In this document: positions 8,791 through 17,968 of the stretch, piece by piece
How positions within the stretch are numbered: position 1 is the stretch's first letter
Layout: each line of letters opens with the position of its first letter
From: a virus
IMG/VR virus record: IMGVR_UViG_3300020465_000016
Coordinates: 1 to 61,751 of that record
DNA length: 61,751 nt
Direction: 5' to 3' (one strand)
Notes under the pieces: model-generated
What the model saw: only the letters and a program-made list of their open reading frames with translations
Databases searched by the model: none
What the model was told of the DNA's origin: nothing
Program-made: the position numbers and the translations under genes

Positions 8791-9315
8791 ATGCCAGCTA
8801 ACTGGGTTAGTCAGCAACCATCTAACAGGAACTTCCTTTCACCAACTGGTTTTCAATTGGATCTGGATATATTTCCTGGTGTAGATTTTTTCTGCCAACA
8901 AGCTTCTATTCCAGATATCACTTCCGTTGTGAATGAGATATCTACACCTAGGCGACGTTTGCCTATACCAGCTTCTGGTGGTACATCCTTTGGTGACTTC
9001 CAAGTACAATTTCTAGTAGACGAAGATCTAAAAAATTACTTGTCTCTATGGAATTGGATCAATGATACTACCTTAGCGTATGAACCAGATACGGAAAAGG
9101 AAGTACAATTCGCTACAGGAAATCTATTCATATTAACCAATCAGTTAAATCCTAACTTCTATCTCAATTTTAGTGACCTCTTTCCTGTGTCATTAACTAC
9201 GCTACCACTTAATGTGCAAGCTACTGATATAGAATTTTTACAAGCAACGGTTACTTTTAAGTATTCGTTCTATGAGTTCTTGAATATGGAATCCCGTAAG
9301 TATGTCCCTTCTTGA
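8791..9315 (+). CDS. tail tube-fold protein (gp3/gp19-like tail completion candidate)
   Basis: The 174-residue product has the pattern of phage tail tube proteins: FQLDLDIFPGVDFFCQQASIP, then RRRLPIPASGG, DFQVQFLVDEDLKNYLSLWNWI and a last strand EFLQATVTFKYSFYEFL. In cyanomyoviruses the gene between gp23 and the Uvs genes is commonly annotated as gp3, tail completion and sheath stabiliser. The visible fold resembles gp19 and could instead be a gp54-type tube initiator paralogue. Structural role likely; exact role uncertain. Confidence 0.6.
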   Translation: MPANWVSQQPSNRNFLSPTGFQLDLDIFPGVDFFCQQASIPDITSVVNEISTPRRRLPIPASGGTSFGDFQVQFLVDEDLKNYLSLWNWINDTTLAYEPDTEKEVQFATGNLFILTNQLNPNFYLNFSDLFPVSLTTLPLNVQATDIEFLQATVTFKYSFYEFLNMESRKYVPS

Positions 9316-9745
9316 TGAATTGAAAGACCAGTGGAGAAAAGACTCTACTATTCTTGATGGTAATGATGGCTACCCAGACTTTCTAAAAGCCTGTAATGAG
9401 ACTCCCTATCTACATTCTAAGTACTTAGATCAGTACGTAGATTGGAAACATAAGCTACTGGACAAAGAGTTTGAACTTAAGTTCAAGCTAAAAGAAAAGT
9501 GGATGTACTACAAAAAGAAAGCACCAGCTTCAGCGTATAAAGATATTCCTTTTGATTTGAAATTGACCACTAGAGATGAGGTGGAGATGTTTCTTGATGC
9601 AGATGAAGATCTAGCTAAGATTAAAGCAAGGATTGAATTCTTTAAAATTATATTGTATTTTTTAGAGTCTGTACTCAAACAAATCTCCGCACGTCAATAC
9701 CAAATTAAAAACGCTATTGAGTGGGAGAAGTTCAGAAGTGGCTAA
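9302..9745 (+). CDS. uvsY: recombination mediator UvsY
   Basis: UvsY loads UvsX recombinase onto ssDNA coated with gp32. The 147-residue product (T4 UvsY about 137) shows the family signature: LHSKYLDQYVDWKHKL, KLKEKWMYYKK, a LDADEDLAKIKARIEFFK helix, and the terminal QYQIKNAIEWEKFRSG. It overlaps the preceding gene by 14 bases and is overlapped by uvsW, the same pairing of uvsY and uvsW as in T4. Confidence 0.9.
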   Translation: MSLLDELKDQWRKDSTILDGNDGYPDFLKACNETPYLHSKYLDQYVDWKHKLLDKEFELKFKLKEKWMYYKKKAPASAYKDIPFDLKLTTRDEVEMFLDADEDLAKIKARIEFFKIILYFLESVLKQISARQYQIKNAIEWEKFRSG

Positions 9746-11213
9746 CATTATTCTACAAAAAAAGAACGAAGTCTACAACGTAGTTAAAGCAGAGGAACAC
9801 GTACATAGAGAACTTAGTGAGTACTTTACTTTTGATGTTCCTGAGGCAAAGTTTATGCCGTTGTATAGGAACAAAGTATGGGACGGTAAGATACGTCTAT
9901 ACTCACCTGGCAATGGTGAGATATATGGTGGACTAACAGAGCACATCCATCAGTGGTGTGCAACAATGAAGTACACACTAGAATTTGAAGACAATGACCA
10001 TTTTGGTCCTCCGTATGAAGTAAACGATATATCACAGATGGCAGTACGTATGTTTATGAAGAACATACTTAAAAATAGTAAGTTTGAAAAGATAGAGCCA
10101 CGACCATATCAGATAGAAGGTGTCACTCTGGCACTTAGGTACAATCGTAAACTATTACTCTCTCCTACTGGTTCAGGGAAATCCTTAATGGTGTATGCGA
10201 TTACGAGATTTCACGTAGCTCAAAAAAGAAAGGTACTACTTGTTGTTCCTACTACTTCTCTTGTAGAACAGATGTATCAGGATTTTATAGAGTATGGATG
10301 GAATGTTGATAAACATTGTCACAAGATTTATGCGGGTGCGGATAAGTATAAGAAGTCTAACGTAACTATAACTACTTGGCAATCAATATACAAGGAACCA
10401 AGAAAGTTCTTTGAGAAGTATGATGTGGTATTAGGTGATGAAGCTCACCTATTCAAATCCAAGTCACTGACTAAGATTATGACCAAACTTCATTCCTGTA
10501 AGTATAGGATTGGATTTACTGGTACACTGGACGGTACGCTTACGCACAAGTGGATACTTGAAGGGTTGTTTGGTCCGTGTGAACAGCTCATCAAAACAAA
10601 ACAATTAATGGACAAGGGTCATCTTACACCTTTAAAGGTGAAGTGTCTAGTGTTAAAGCACGAGTGGGGTACGTTCGATAGCTACCAAGATGAGATAGAT
10701 TACCTCATATCACACGAGAAAAGGAACAACCTTATAAAGAATCTATGCATAGATCTCCGTGGAAACACTCTAGTCCTCTTCAATTATGTGGAAAGACACG
10801 GAGAACCGCTTTACAATTTGATAAATAATAGTACTGAATCTCGTAAAGTCTTCTTCGTACACGGAGGAGTTGATGTAGAAGACAGAGAAGAAGTAAGAAG
10901 AATTACTGAACTAGAGGAAAATGCTATCATCGTTGCGTCCTATGGGACTTTTAGTACTGGTATCAACATTAAGCGTCTGCACAATATCGTGTTCGCAAGC
11001 CCCAGTAAATCCCGTATTAGAAACCTCCAATCAATTGGTAGAGTCCTTCGCAGGGGAAAAGGTAAAACCGTAGCCACACTCTACGATATTAGCGATAATA
11101 TCTCACGTGGAGAGTGGAAGAATTTTACCTTCAAACACTTTGAGGAACGACTTAAAATTTATGCTGATGAAAATTTTGATTATGAAATCATAAAAGTCCA
11201 AACCAAATTCTAG
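9738..11213 (+). CDS. uvsW: recombination helicase UvsW
   Basis: An SF2 helicase that unwinds branched DNA and R-loops, promoting the switch from origin-dependent to recombination-dependent replication. Seen are Walker A SPTGSGKSLM, VVPTTSLVEQM, the DEAH box LGDEAHLFK, IGFTGTLDG and the SIGRVLRRGKGK motif VI. The chosen start is GTG 9738, which gives VANIILQKKNEVY after a GGGAG Shine-Dalgarno; an in-frame TTG at 9717 would add seven residues. Length (491) is close to T4 UvsW. Confidence 0.93.
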   Translation: MANIILQKKNEVYNVVKAEEHVHRELSEYFTFDVPEAKFMPLYRNKVWDGKIRLYSPGNGEIYGGLTEHIHQWCATMKYTLEFEDNDHFGPPYEVNDISQMAVRMFMKNILKNSKFEKIEPRPYQIEGVTLALRYNRKLLLSPTGSGKSLMVYAITRFHVAQKRKVLLVVPTTSLVEQMYQDFIEYGWNVDKHCHKIYAGADKYKKSNVTITTWQSIYKEPRKFFEKYDVVLGDEAHLFKSKSLTKIMTKLHSCKYRIGFTGTLDGTLTHKWILEGLFGPCEQLIKTKQLMDKGHLTPLKVKCLVLKHEWGTFDSYQDEIDYLISHEKRNNLIKNLCIDLRGNTLVLFNYVERHGEPLYNLINNSTESRKVFFVHGGVDVEDREEVRRITELEENAIIVASYGTFSTGINIKRLHNIVFASPSKSRIRNLQSIGRVLRRGKGKTVATLYDISDNISRGEWKNFTFKHFEERLKIYADENFDYEIIKVQTKF

Positions 11214-11216
11214 CCT

Positions 11217-11648
11217 ATGGAAAAGGAAATCAAATTCACACCTGATCAACCAGACTACGATTTTATTGGCTCAATTAAATTGTTAACTGGTGAAGAGCTC
11301 ATTTCTGGAGTAACATTTCCTCCTGAGGATGATACTGTTGTATATCTTCATAATCCTATGCAAGTGTTAGAAGCAAATGCGTCGGATCGATCCACAGTGA
11401 TTAAAGGATTCAAACTAGATCTATGGATGAAGTCTTGTATGTCACAAGACGAGACATTTGTTGTAGAACGTGCTAAGATAGTAGCAATGACGACGGCAGT
11501 TAAACCGATCGCCGACTTCTATCAAGAAAATATTGATATGGTCTTCCGAAATTCTATTCCTAATAGGATAAGACCCACACTCGAAATGGGTAACCTAGGT
11601 TCTGTTAATAAAGCTAGGAATTTGTTTGAAAGGATGTATAGGACCTAA
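11217..11648 (+). CDS. Sm-like fold hypothetical protein
   Basis: A 143-residue protein with a small beta-rich domain: GSIKLLTGEELISGV, then YLHNPMQVLE, GFKLDLWMKS and FVVERAKIVAMTTAVKP. The same order of segments occurs in the products at 25869-26225 and 26203-26433. I recall a crystal structure of an Sm-like protein of putative cyanophage origin, and this pattern fits such a fold, so RNA binding is an inference. It follows uvsW after 3 bases. Confidence 0.6.
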   Translation: MEKEIKFTPDQPDYDFIGSIKLLTGEELISGVTFPPEDDTVVYLHNPMQVLEANASDRSTVIKGFKLDLWMKSCMSQDETFVVERAKIVAMTTAVKPIADFYQENIDMVFRNSIPNRIRPTLEMGNLGSVNKARNLFERMYRT

Positions 11649-11694
11649 TGTCCCCTGAACAGCGACACTGTTATTCTATACAGATTCTAAGTAC

Positions 11695-11724
11695 TTGTCA
11701 AGCCCTAAGGCAGTGTGCTATAAT
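11695..11724 (+). promoter_or_regulatory. sigma70-type promoter for gp55
   Basis: TTGTCA (11695-11700), 18 bases, TATAAT (11719-11724). It lies in the 99-base gap before gp55, so the late sigma factor gene appears to have its own host-type promoter. AAAGGAA at 11734-11740 could be its ribosome binding site. Confidence 0.7.
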
Positions 11725-11747
11725 AACGATACAAAAGGAAACATAAA

Positions 11748-12248
11748 ATGGCAATGCGATCTAAAGTCAAGACGGAGTATTACGTCAATAATAAAGACTT
11801 CTTGGCTGCTATCGTAGCGTATCGAGAGAAGGTGCATTTCGCTAAACTGAATGATCTGCCTCGACCTCGCCTCACCCCTTACATTGCAGAGTGCTTCTTA
11901 AAGATAGCTACTCACTTGTCGTATAAACCGAACTTCGTGAACTATATGTTCAGAGAGGATATGGTCTGTGATGGCATAGAGAACTGCCTACAGTATGTTG
12001 ACAACTTTGATCCAGAGAAATCTAAGAATCCTTTTGCATACTTCACACAAATAATTTACTACGCATTCTTACGTAAGATCCAGAAAGAGAAGAAGCAACT
12101 GGAGATACGTACCAAACTGATAGAGAGATCGGGATATAGCGAAGTGTTGCACTCTGACAAATATGATGGTACAATGAGTGGGATGAGTAGCTCTGATTCC
12201 GATATGAACAGCATCAAAGAAAATATCGAGATACGAATGTCTCGATGA
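11748..12248 (+). CDS. gp55: late transcription sigma factor gp55
   Basis: gp55 is a minimal sigma factor that, with the clamp gp45, directs host RNA polymerase to TATAAATA late promoters. The 166-residue product has the short sigma region-2-like core NPFAYFTQIIYYAFLRKIQKEKK preceded by IAECFLKIATHLSYKPNF. T4 gp55 is about 185 residues. Its own sigma70 promoter and the many TAAATA motifs in the window agree with the role. It overlaps gp47 by four bases. Confidence 0.93.
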   Translation: MAMRSKVKTEYYVNNKDFLAAIVAYREKVHFAKLNDLPRPRLTPYIAECFLKIATHLSYKPNFVNYMFREDMVCDGIENCLQYVDNFDPEKSKNPFAYFTQIIYYAFLRKIQKEKKQLEIRTKLIERSGYSEVLHSDKYDGTMSGMSSSDSDMNSIKENIEIRMSR

Positions 12249-13276
12249 AAGTAGGAATTATAACCGACCAACATTTTGGTAGCCATAAAGGTAGTCAGGT
12301 ATACCTAGACTACTACTCAGAATTTTACGATAATGTATTCTTCCCGTGGTTGAAGAAGAATAAAATAACCACTCTACTAGATCTAGGAGATACGTTTGAT
12401 AATAGAAAGAGTATAGACTTCGTTACCTTGCAATGGGCAAGAAGATACTACGACACTCTTAGAGCTATGGATATTACTGTCCATACTATTGTAGGTAACC
12501 ATACAGCATACTATAAAAATACAAACGACCTTAACACATTGTATATGTTATTGTCTGAATATGACAATGTGTATTGTTATCAGGATGCTCTTGATCTAGA
12601 TATAGGAGGTACCTCTATACTATTTGTACCTTGGATATGCCCCGATAACTATGACAAATCTCTTCAAACTATACAACGGAGTACTTCTAAAGTCGCAATG
12701 GGTCATCTTGAGCTCAGTGGCTATCTTGCTCGTCCTGGCTTCGTCTACGAACACGGTATGGACGCTAGTACTTTTGCAAACTTTGATCTCGTATTCAGTG
12801 GCCACTTCCATCATAAGAGCACGAAAGGTAACGTAACTTACCTAGGTAATCCATATCAGATCTATTGGAATGATTATGGAGATCCTCGTGGATTTCATAG
12901 CTTTGATACAGATACCTTTGAACTAGAGTTCATTAAGAATCCATATGAGATCTTCTCTAAGATATATTGGAATGATGATACAGAGATAGAACCAGAGAAT
13001 TATAGAGGGCAGTACGTTAAGGTTATAGTAGAACAGAAGACTAACTATGCTCGGTTTGAGCAGATGCTAAATTCATTGTATGATGAGGGTGCATTAGATG
13101 TTAGTGTCATAGAGAAGGTAGGGGTGTTTGATGACCCAGATGCAAACGAGATAGATGTGAAAGATACCTTGTCACTACTGGATGAATACCTAGATGACGT
13201 GGAGGTTAATGTAGATAAAACCGACCTCAAGAAATTGATGAAATCCCTATATATTGAAAGTTGTGAAGCTGTTTAA
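12245..13276 (+). CDS. gp47: recombination nuclease subunit gp47 (Mre11/SbcD-like)
   Basis: The 343-residue metallophosphoesterase works with gp46 in DNA end processing and host DNA degradation. Conserved metal-binding motifs are visible: DQHFGS (about residue 8), LDLGDTFDNR (about 45), VGNHTAYY (about 86), GHLELSG (about 156) and FSGHFHHKS (about 187). T4 gp47 is about 339 residues. It forms an overlapping series with the genes on both sides. Confidence 0.95.
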   Translation: MKVGIITDQHFGSHKGSQVYLDYYSEFYDNVFFPWLKKNKITTLLDLGDTFDNRKSIDFVTLQWARRYYDTLRAMDITVHTIVGNHTAYYKNTNDLNTLYMLLSEYDNVYCYQDALDLDIGGTSILFVPWICPDNYDKSLQTIQRSTSKVAMGHLELSGYLARPGFVYEHGMDASTFANFDLVFSGHFHHKSTKGNVTYLGNPYQIYWNDYGDPRGFHSFDTDTFELEFIKNPYEIFSKIYWNDDTEIEPENYRGQYVKVIVEQKTNYARFEQMLNSLYDEGALDVSVIEKVGVFDDPDANEIDVKDTLSLLDEYLDDVEVNVDKTDLKKLMKSLYIESCEAV

Positions 13277-13581
13277 TGTTCATCATCACACTACAAGGAA
13301 TGGGCAAGGAGGGGGCTTATGCTGTCCGTGATGAGATAGATGAAAACGTTTTGTATCTCTTTGTTGACAAAGACGACGCAATGAGGTATGCTACACTTCT
13401 AGAGGCAGAGGAAGATTTTCCTCCTATGGCCATCACTGAAGTTGAAGACCGTCAGGTCATTGCCACGTGTGAGCAAACTAATTCTAAGTACAGTATCATC
13501 ACTCCTGATGAACTTGTTATTCCCCCTGTGATAGAACCTGATGATCCAGTTCCAGAAAATAAGATGGAAAAACCTTCTTAG
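13276..13581 (+). CDS. DUF3110-like small protein
   Basis: The 101-residue product has FIITLQGMGKEGAYAVRD, VLYLFVDKDDAMRYATLLEAEEDFPPM and ITEVEDRQVIATCE, the pattern I associate with DUF3110 proteins of cyanobacteria and cyanophages. It lies between gp47 and gp46, overlapping gp46 by 41 bases. A host-like gene placed inside the recombination nuclease operon could modulate that complex, but this is speculation. Confidence 0.6.
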   Translation: MFIITLQGMGKEGAYAVRDEIDENVLYLFVDKDDAMRYATLLEAEEDFPPMAITEVEDRQVIATCEQTNSKYSIITPDELVIPPVIEPDDPVPENKMEKPS

Positions 13582-15253
13582 TACAGGTGACACCTTTACT
13601 GAGATTGATATCACAACACATAAAACTAATTTAATTATAGGTAGCAATGGTGCAGGTAAAAGTACTGTCCTTGATGCCTTTACTTTTGGCTTGTTTGGAA
13701 AACCATTTAGAAAGATCAGCAAATCACAACTTGTTAATAGTGTAAATGAAAAAGGTACTGTAGTAGAAGTAGAGTTTCAGATAGGTCAAAGACGATATCA
13801 TATTAAACGTGGTATCAAACCAAACTTCTTTGAGATATGGGAGAATGGTAAGATGCTTGATCAAGACTCAAAGGTAGTAGATCAACAGAAGACACTTGAG
13901 AAACAAATATTAAAACTTAATTATAAATCATTCACACAGATAGTCGTACTTGGATCATCAACATTTGTTCCATTTATGAGATTACCTGGTGCTCAACGTA
14001 GAGAAATCATAGAAGATCTCCTAGATATAAATGTCTTCTCTAATATGAATGAGATCCTGAAAGTCAGGTTGAAAGAGATTAGGGATGCTGTGCAGGTGCA
14101 CGAACTAAACGCTCAAAGCGTTAAGGAGAAGATCACTCTACAAGAAGGGTTCATTACACAACTAGAATCAAAACAAAAATCTCAGTTAAAGAATATCTTA
14201 GATGAACAGAATAAATGCGTAGCTAAGATAGCAGAAGCTAATGCTATGATAGCAGATCTCAATGATGAGATAGCAGAACTGAATGACCCAGAGAAAGTTA
14301 AGAATCAATTATGTACTGTATCACAGAAACTAACTAGTAAAAAGAATAAACTAAACAAGGACAAGGGATTCTATATCAAAAATGATTCCTGTCCCACCTG
14401 TAGACAATCTATAACAGAGGAGTTGAAGAGTGACAGAATCAAGGAACTCGATGAAAAGATCGGAGAGATCGAAACGGCTTTTCAAGATATCGATAAGCGT
14501 CTTACTGAAATTGTTTCACCGTTAGAAAAATTACGTGAACTGAGTGGTGAGATATCTAAGCAGATACAAATCACACATACACAGAACGGTACTATAAAGG
14601 CATTAACTGCACAGCAAAAAGATCTGGAAGCTAGTGGCTCTTCTATAGACGTAGAGGCTACCAAACTGCTTGAAATGCAGAAGGATTTAAAGTCTGTCAC
14701 TTTGTCACTTATAGATTCCAAGAAGTCTTTGGATGTACATATGACAGCTAGTCTGTTGTTGAGAGACTCAGGTATCAAGACAAGAATTATTAAAAAGTAC
14801 TTACCTGTGATGAATAAACTCATCAACCAGTACTTAAATAAGTTACAATTCTACTGTAACTTCACATTAGATGAAGAGTTTAAGGAAGTATTGAAGTCTA
14901 GATACATTGATGAGTTTTCATATGAAAATTTTTCAGAGGGTGAGAAAGCACGTATTGATATCAGTTTGTTGCTAACTTGGCGATCCATCGCTAAACTAAA
15001 GAACAGCGTTGACACCAACCTTCTTATCCTTGATGAAATTTTTGATGGATCACTTGACACAGTAGGGTCAGATGAGTTATCATTCATCCTAAGAACGTTT
15101 AACGATAAGTCAAACGTATTTGTTATCTCGCACCGTGATAACTTGACCGACAAATTTATGCGGGTACTACAGTTCTCCAAACCACAAAACTTCTCACATC
15201 TTGAGATCAAGGAATCTGGTGGTCCCGACTCACTTATAACGGAGTCCGATTAA
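13541..15253 (+). CDS. gp46: recombination nuclease ATPase gp46 (Rad50/SbcC-like)
   Basis: The SMC-type ATPase partner of gp47. Its 570 residues include Walker A GSNGAGKSTVLDAF (about 34-47), two coiled-coil stretches around a zinc hook CPTCRQ (about 286), the signature FSEGEKARIDIS, Walker B LLILDEIFDG and the H-loop VISHRD. T4 gp46 is about 560 residues. The start lies within the preceding small gene. Confidence 0.95.
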   Translation: MIQFQKIRWKNLLSTGDTFTEIDITTHKTNLIIGSNGAGKSTVLDAFTFGLFGKPFRKISKSQLVNSVNEKGTVVEVEFQIGQRRYHIKRGIKPNFFEIWENGKMLDQDSKVVDQQKTLEKQILKLNYKSFTQIVVLGSSTFVPFMRLPGAQRREIIEDLLDINVFSNMNEILKVRLKEIRDAVQVHELNAQSVKEKITLQEGFITQLESKQKSQLKNILDEQNKCVAKIAEANAMIADLNDEIAELNDPEKVKNQLCTVSQKLTSKKNKLNKDKGFYIKNDSCPTCRQSITEELKSDRIKELDEKIGEIETAFQDIDKRLTEIVSPLEKLRELSGEISKQIQITHTQNGTIKALTAQQKDLEASGSSIDVEATKLLEMQKDLKSVTLSLIDSKKSLDVHMTASLLLRDSGIKTRIIKKYLPVMNKLINQYLNKLQFYCNFTLDEEFKEVLKSRYIDEFSYENFSEGEKARIDISLLLTWRSIAKLKNSVDTNLLILDEIFDGSLDTVGSDELSFILRTFNDKSNVFVISHRDNLTDKFMRVLQFSKPQNFSHLEIKESGGPDSLITESD

Positions 15254-15453
15254 TGCAAACACAAATTTCCGAACAGGTTAAAACCGAACTAGCAGAAGCA
15301 CAGAAGCATTTGCGAGAAGCACTTGCCTTTGCTGCCAGATCAGAAAGTCCATTCCTCATCAAGCACGTTAGCGAGATGGTGTTTAATATAGAACACATAC
15401 AGGAACTAGATGACATTCTATTTTCAATCAAGAAGGAGGATCTTACAGTATGA
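15253..15453 (+). CDS. small helical hypothetical protein
   Basis: A 66-residue, mostly helical protein (EQVKTELAEAQKHLREALAFAARSE) starting on the last base of the gp46 stop. No domain recognised. It has the short overlapping arrangement of genuine phage genes, with a good Shine-Dalgarno (AAGGAGG, 15433-15439) serving the next small gene. Confidence 0.55.
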   Translation: MQTQISEQVKTELAEAQKHLREALAFAARSESPFLIKHVSEMVFNIEHIQELDDILFSIKKEDLTV

Positions 15454-15605
15454 CTGTTAAAACATTTACTAAGATAGATAAGAAAGGTCGAGAAGAAACG
15501 TGGAGTTGGGAAGAGACTCCCGAAGTACTAGCCGCTCTGGAGAAATTAAATGAAAGTTCCAAATTGGCAGCATCATTCAAACAAAGAAAAGAAACGCCAC
15601 CTTAA
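15450..15605 (+). CDS. small hypothetical protein, 51 residues
   Basis: Starts at ATG 15450 in an ATGA overlap with the upstream stop, preceded by AAGGAGGA at 15433-15440. The product is charged (KIDKKGREETWSWEET, ending KQRKETPP) and has no recognised domain. The strong ribosome site and overlap support translation. Confidence 0.5.
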   Translation: MTVKTFTKIDKKGREETWSWEETPEVLAALEKLNESSKLAASFKQRKETPP

Positions 15606-15664
15606 ACCACAGGCACTGCGTCAAGCGAGAGCAAGACGTAGACAGTTGATAAAGTGTCTACTTA

Positions 15665-15696
15665 ACCCTCCCAAGCGGAGGGTTTCTTCGTATAAT
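15665..15696 (+). promoter_or_regulatory. hairpin followed by a TATAAT box
   Basis: ACCCTCC (15665-15671) pairs with GGAGGGT (15677-15683), followed by a T-rich stretch and TATAAT at 15691-15696. It probably ends the gp46 transcript and starts the next. I see no convincing -35 at 16-18 bases. Confidence 0.45.
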
Positions 15697-15720
15697 AAGG
15701 ACATAAGAAACAAGCACCCA

Positions 15721-17886
15721 ATGTCCACATCCCATTACGAAGTTAAAGGTAACCTTGCTAAACTACTAGCTACTGAAAACCTTATTGTCCAACACAAGCT
15801 TGTGGACACAGCATCCTTTGATGTGCAGAAAAGAATTTTGACACTTCCTATCTGGAAAGGATTGACAAATACAATCTATGATCTTCTTGTAGGACACGAA
15901 GTAGGACACGCACTATACACACCTAATGTAGACCTTAGTGCAACTGGTGTACCACAAGGATACTTAAACATTACAGAGGACGTACGTATTGAGAAGTTGA
16001 TGAAGCGTAAGTTTCCTGGTTTACGTAAGTCTTTCTTTGAAGGTTATAAGCAATTAAATGATCAAGACTTCTTTAGTGTATGGGAAAAAGATCTTGAAGA
16101 GTTTACTATGGCAGATAGAGTAAACCTTCATTTCAAGATTGGAAACTACGTTGATATTCCTTTCAATGAAGTTGAGCAAGAAATTGTAGATCAGATAGCA
16201 CAAGTAGAAACCTTTGAGGATGCTATAGAGGCAGCAAGAGTGCTCTGGAACTACAGAAAAGATGTAGAGCAACCAGTAGAGAAGCAACAGATGCCAGAAG
16301 CGAACACAGACGGTGTTAGTGATGGTTCTCAACCTGGTAGCGACTGGGGTGAAGGAGAAAATGGTGAAGAGAGTAATGAAGAAGGTGAAGATGGTTTTGA
16401 AACCAAGTCTGAGGATACTGATGGTACTGGTGATGATGTTGATGGTGGTACAGGATTTGATGAGGGTGATGGAGACACACCTAAGGATCTCAGTACTGTT
16501 GAATCATTAGAATCTAAGTTGAGAGATTTAACATCAACTAATTCTTACGAGGAAATTGACATCATCCAGATCAAACCAAGTAAGTATGAGAAGATCGTTG
16601 TTTCTAATAAAGTCTTTATGGAAAGATGTGATGATCATTATCAAAATGCGATTCAACAAAACAGTGAGTATGGATTTAATCCTGTACAGATTGCCGACCA
16701 AGAGTTCGACAAGTATCGTAAGGAAGCAGCAAGAGAAGTTAACTACCTTGTTAAAGAGTTTGAGTGTAAGAAATCTGCTGCTGCTTATGCACGTGCATCT
16801 ACTGCAAAGACTGGTGTTTTGAACACTTCTATACTACATACTTACAAGTATAATGAAGATCTATTCAAGAGAGTAACAATTATACCTGATGGTAAGAACC
16901 ACGGTTTAATTGCACTTGTTGACTGGTCTGGATCTATTAGTGAAGTATGCTTTAATATGGTAAAGCAACTTCTAAATATTGCGTGGTTCTGTAAGAAAGC
17001 ACAGATTCCATTCAATGCTTACCTATTTACTACTGAGTGGCCATCTGATGAAAGACCCGACAGATCAGAACCTTACAAATATTCCTTTGGAGATCACTTT
17101 AATCTTATTAATGTGCTTACCACCGACACTACTGGTAATGAGTTTGAGCAACAGTTAAAGTATCTCTTCCGTTTAGGTGCATACTACTCTAGCTACTGTA
17201 ATGGTGAGGTATTCCAGTACGCACGTTGTTTAAGTCATCCAATTGGTTTACACCTAGGTGGTACACCACTTGCTGATGCTATCGTATCAATGCATACTGT
17301 CATCCCTTACTTTAAGAAGAAGTATGGTGTTGAAAAATTAAATGTTATCGTATTATCTGATGGAGAATCCCACGCAGGAGTCTACACGACTGAGCAAACA
17401 CATTACAGCGATGAAGAACTTCTTACACGAACAGTGGAGCATCGTACTGCTCTTAGGAATAATCGTACGGGGCGTGTTTTTAGTCGTTTTTCAAATAATT
17501 ATATGGAGAATCTTGGTATCCTTGTACGAGATCTTAAAGAGTCGTTTCCTGAATCCAACTTTGTTAGTTTCAGACTTATCGAATCTAGGGATGTTGCTTA
17601 CTGGCTTCGTAATGCATCTTACTTATGCACCGACTGGATGGACCGTGGAATTTCCAGAGATGAAATTAAAGCAAAACTTAGAAGAGACAAATCCTTAATC
17701 GTTAAGAAGTCTCTTGGTTATGATGAGTTGTACCTAATGCCAAACAAAAACCTAGGACTCAACACTGAGTTTGAGGTTGATGAAGGTGCAACTAAAGCAA
17801 AGATCAAAGCTGCTTTCAAGAAATCTCTTGGTAACAAGAGTGTCAACAAAAAGATCCTAACATCTTTTGTAGATATGGTCAGTTGA
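15721..17886 (+). CDS. CobT-like protein: HExxH metallopeptidase-like N-terminus plus VWA domain
   Basis: The 721-residue product joins HEVGH (59-63) with EDVRIE (86-91), a zinc-peptidase-like arrangement, to a very acidic linker (about 195-260) and a C-terminal VWA domain. The VWA metal site is complete: DWSGS at 401-405, T515 in GGTPLAD and D547 in LSDGES. The start at 15721 is preferred because the hairpin and TATAAT box lie just upstream. VWA proteins of this type pair with MoxR/CobS AAA+ ATPases, and a CobS-like gene follows. Real cobalt chelation by the phage is unproven; a chaperone-like or protease role is equally possible. Confidence 0.75.
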   Translation: MSTSHYEVKGNLAKLLATENLIVQHKLVDTASFDVQKRILTLPIWKGLTNTIYDLLVGHEVGHALYTPNVDLSATGVPQGYLNITEDVRIEKLMKRKFPGLRKSFFEGYKQLNDQDFFSVWEKDLEEFTMADRVNLHFKIGNYVDIPFNEVEQEIVDQIAQVETFEDAIEAARVLWNYRKDVEQPVEKQQMPEANTDGVSDGSQPGSDWGEGENGEESNEEGEDGFETKSEDTDGTGDDVDGGTGFDEGDGDTPKDLSTVESLESKLRDLTSTNSYEEIDIIQIKPSKYEKIVVSNKVFMERCDDHYQNAIQQNSEYGFNPVQIADQEFDKYRKEAAREVNYLVKEFECKKSAAAYARASTAKTGVLNTSILHTYKYNEDLFKRVTIIPDGKNHGLIALVDWSGSISEVCFNMVKQLLNIAWFCKKAQIPFNAYLFTTEWPSDERPDRSEPYKYSFGDHFNLINVLTTDTTGNEFEQQLKYLFRLGAYYSSYCNGEVFQYARCLSHPIGLHLGGTPLADAIVSMHTVIPYFKKKYGVEKLNVIVLSDGESHAGVYTTEQTHYSDEELLTRTVEHRTALRNNRTGRVFSRFSNNYMENLGILVRDLKESFPESNFVSFRLIESRDVAYWLRNASYLCTDWMDRGISRDEIKAKLRRDKSLIVKKSLGYDELYLMPNKNLGLNTEFEVDEGATKAKIKAAFKKSLGNKSVNKKILTSFVDMVS

Positions 17887-17899
17887 CAAACTGGTACAC

Positions 17900-17923
17900 G
17901 GGGGTTCACACCCCCCATTTTTT
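17900..17923 (+). terminator. intrinsic terminator
   Basis: GGGGGT (17900-17905) pairs with ACCCCC (17910-17915), loop TCAC, then CA and six T. It ends the VWA gene transcript and is fused to the cobS promoter. Confidence 0.85.
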
Positions 17924-17933
17924 GTACTATAAT
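17905..17933 (+). promoter_or_regulatory. sigma70-type promoter of cobS with -35 inside the terminator
   Basis: TTCACA (17905-17910) lies in the terminator loop and stem, followed by a 17-base spacer and TATAAT (17928-17933). This gives cobS transcription independent of the upstream gene. Confidence 0.55.
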
Positions 17934-17968
17934 AAGTACATACAAACAAATTAATCCTTTTAAATCTA

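Noticed and set aside
14482-15210. Reverse-strand open frames under gp46
   Set aside because: All confident genes are on the + strand; these are shadows of gp46 codon usage.
15550-15720. N-terminal extension of the VWA protein from ATG 15550
   Set aside because: A hairpin and a TATAAT box lie within it and another gene covers part of it; the ATG at 15721 has the better context.
16313-16822. Short + strand frames inside the VWA gene
   Set aside because: Out-of-frame low-complexity shadows of the acidic linker and adjoining region.
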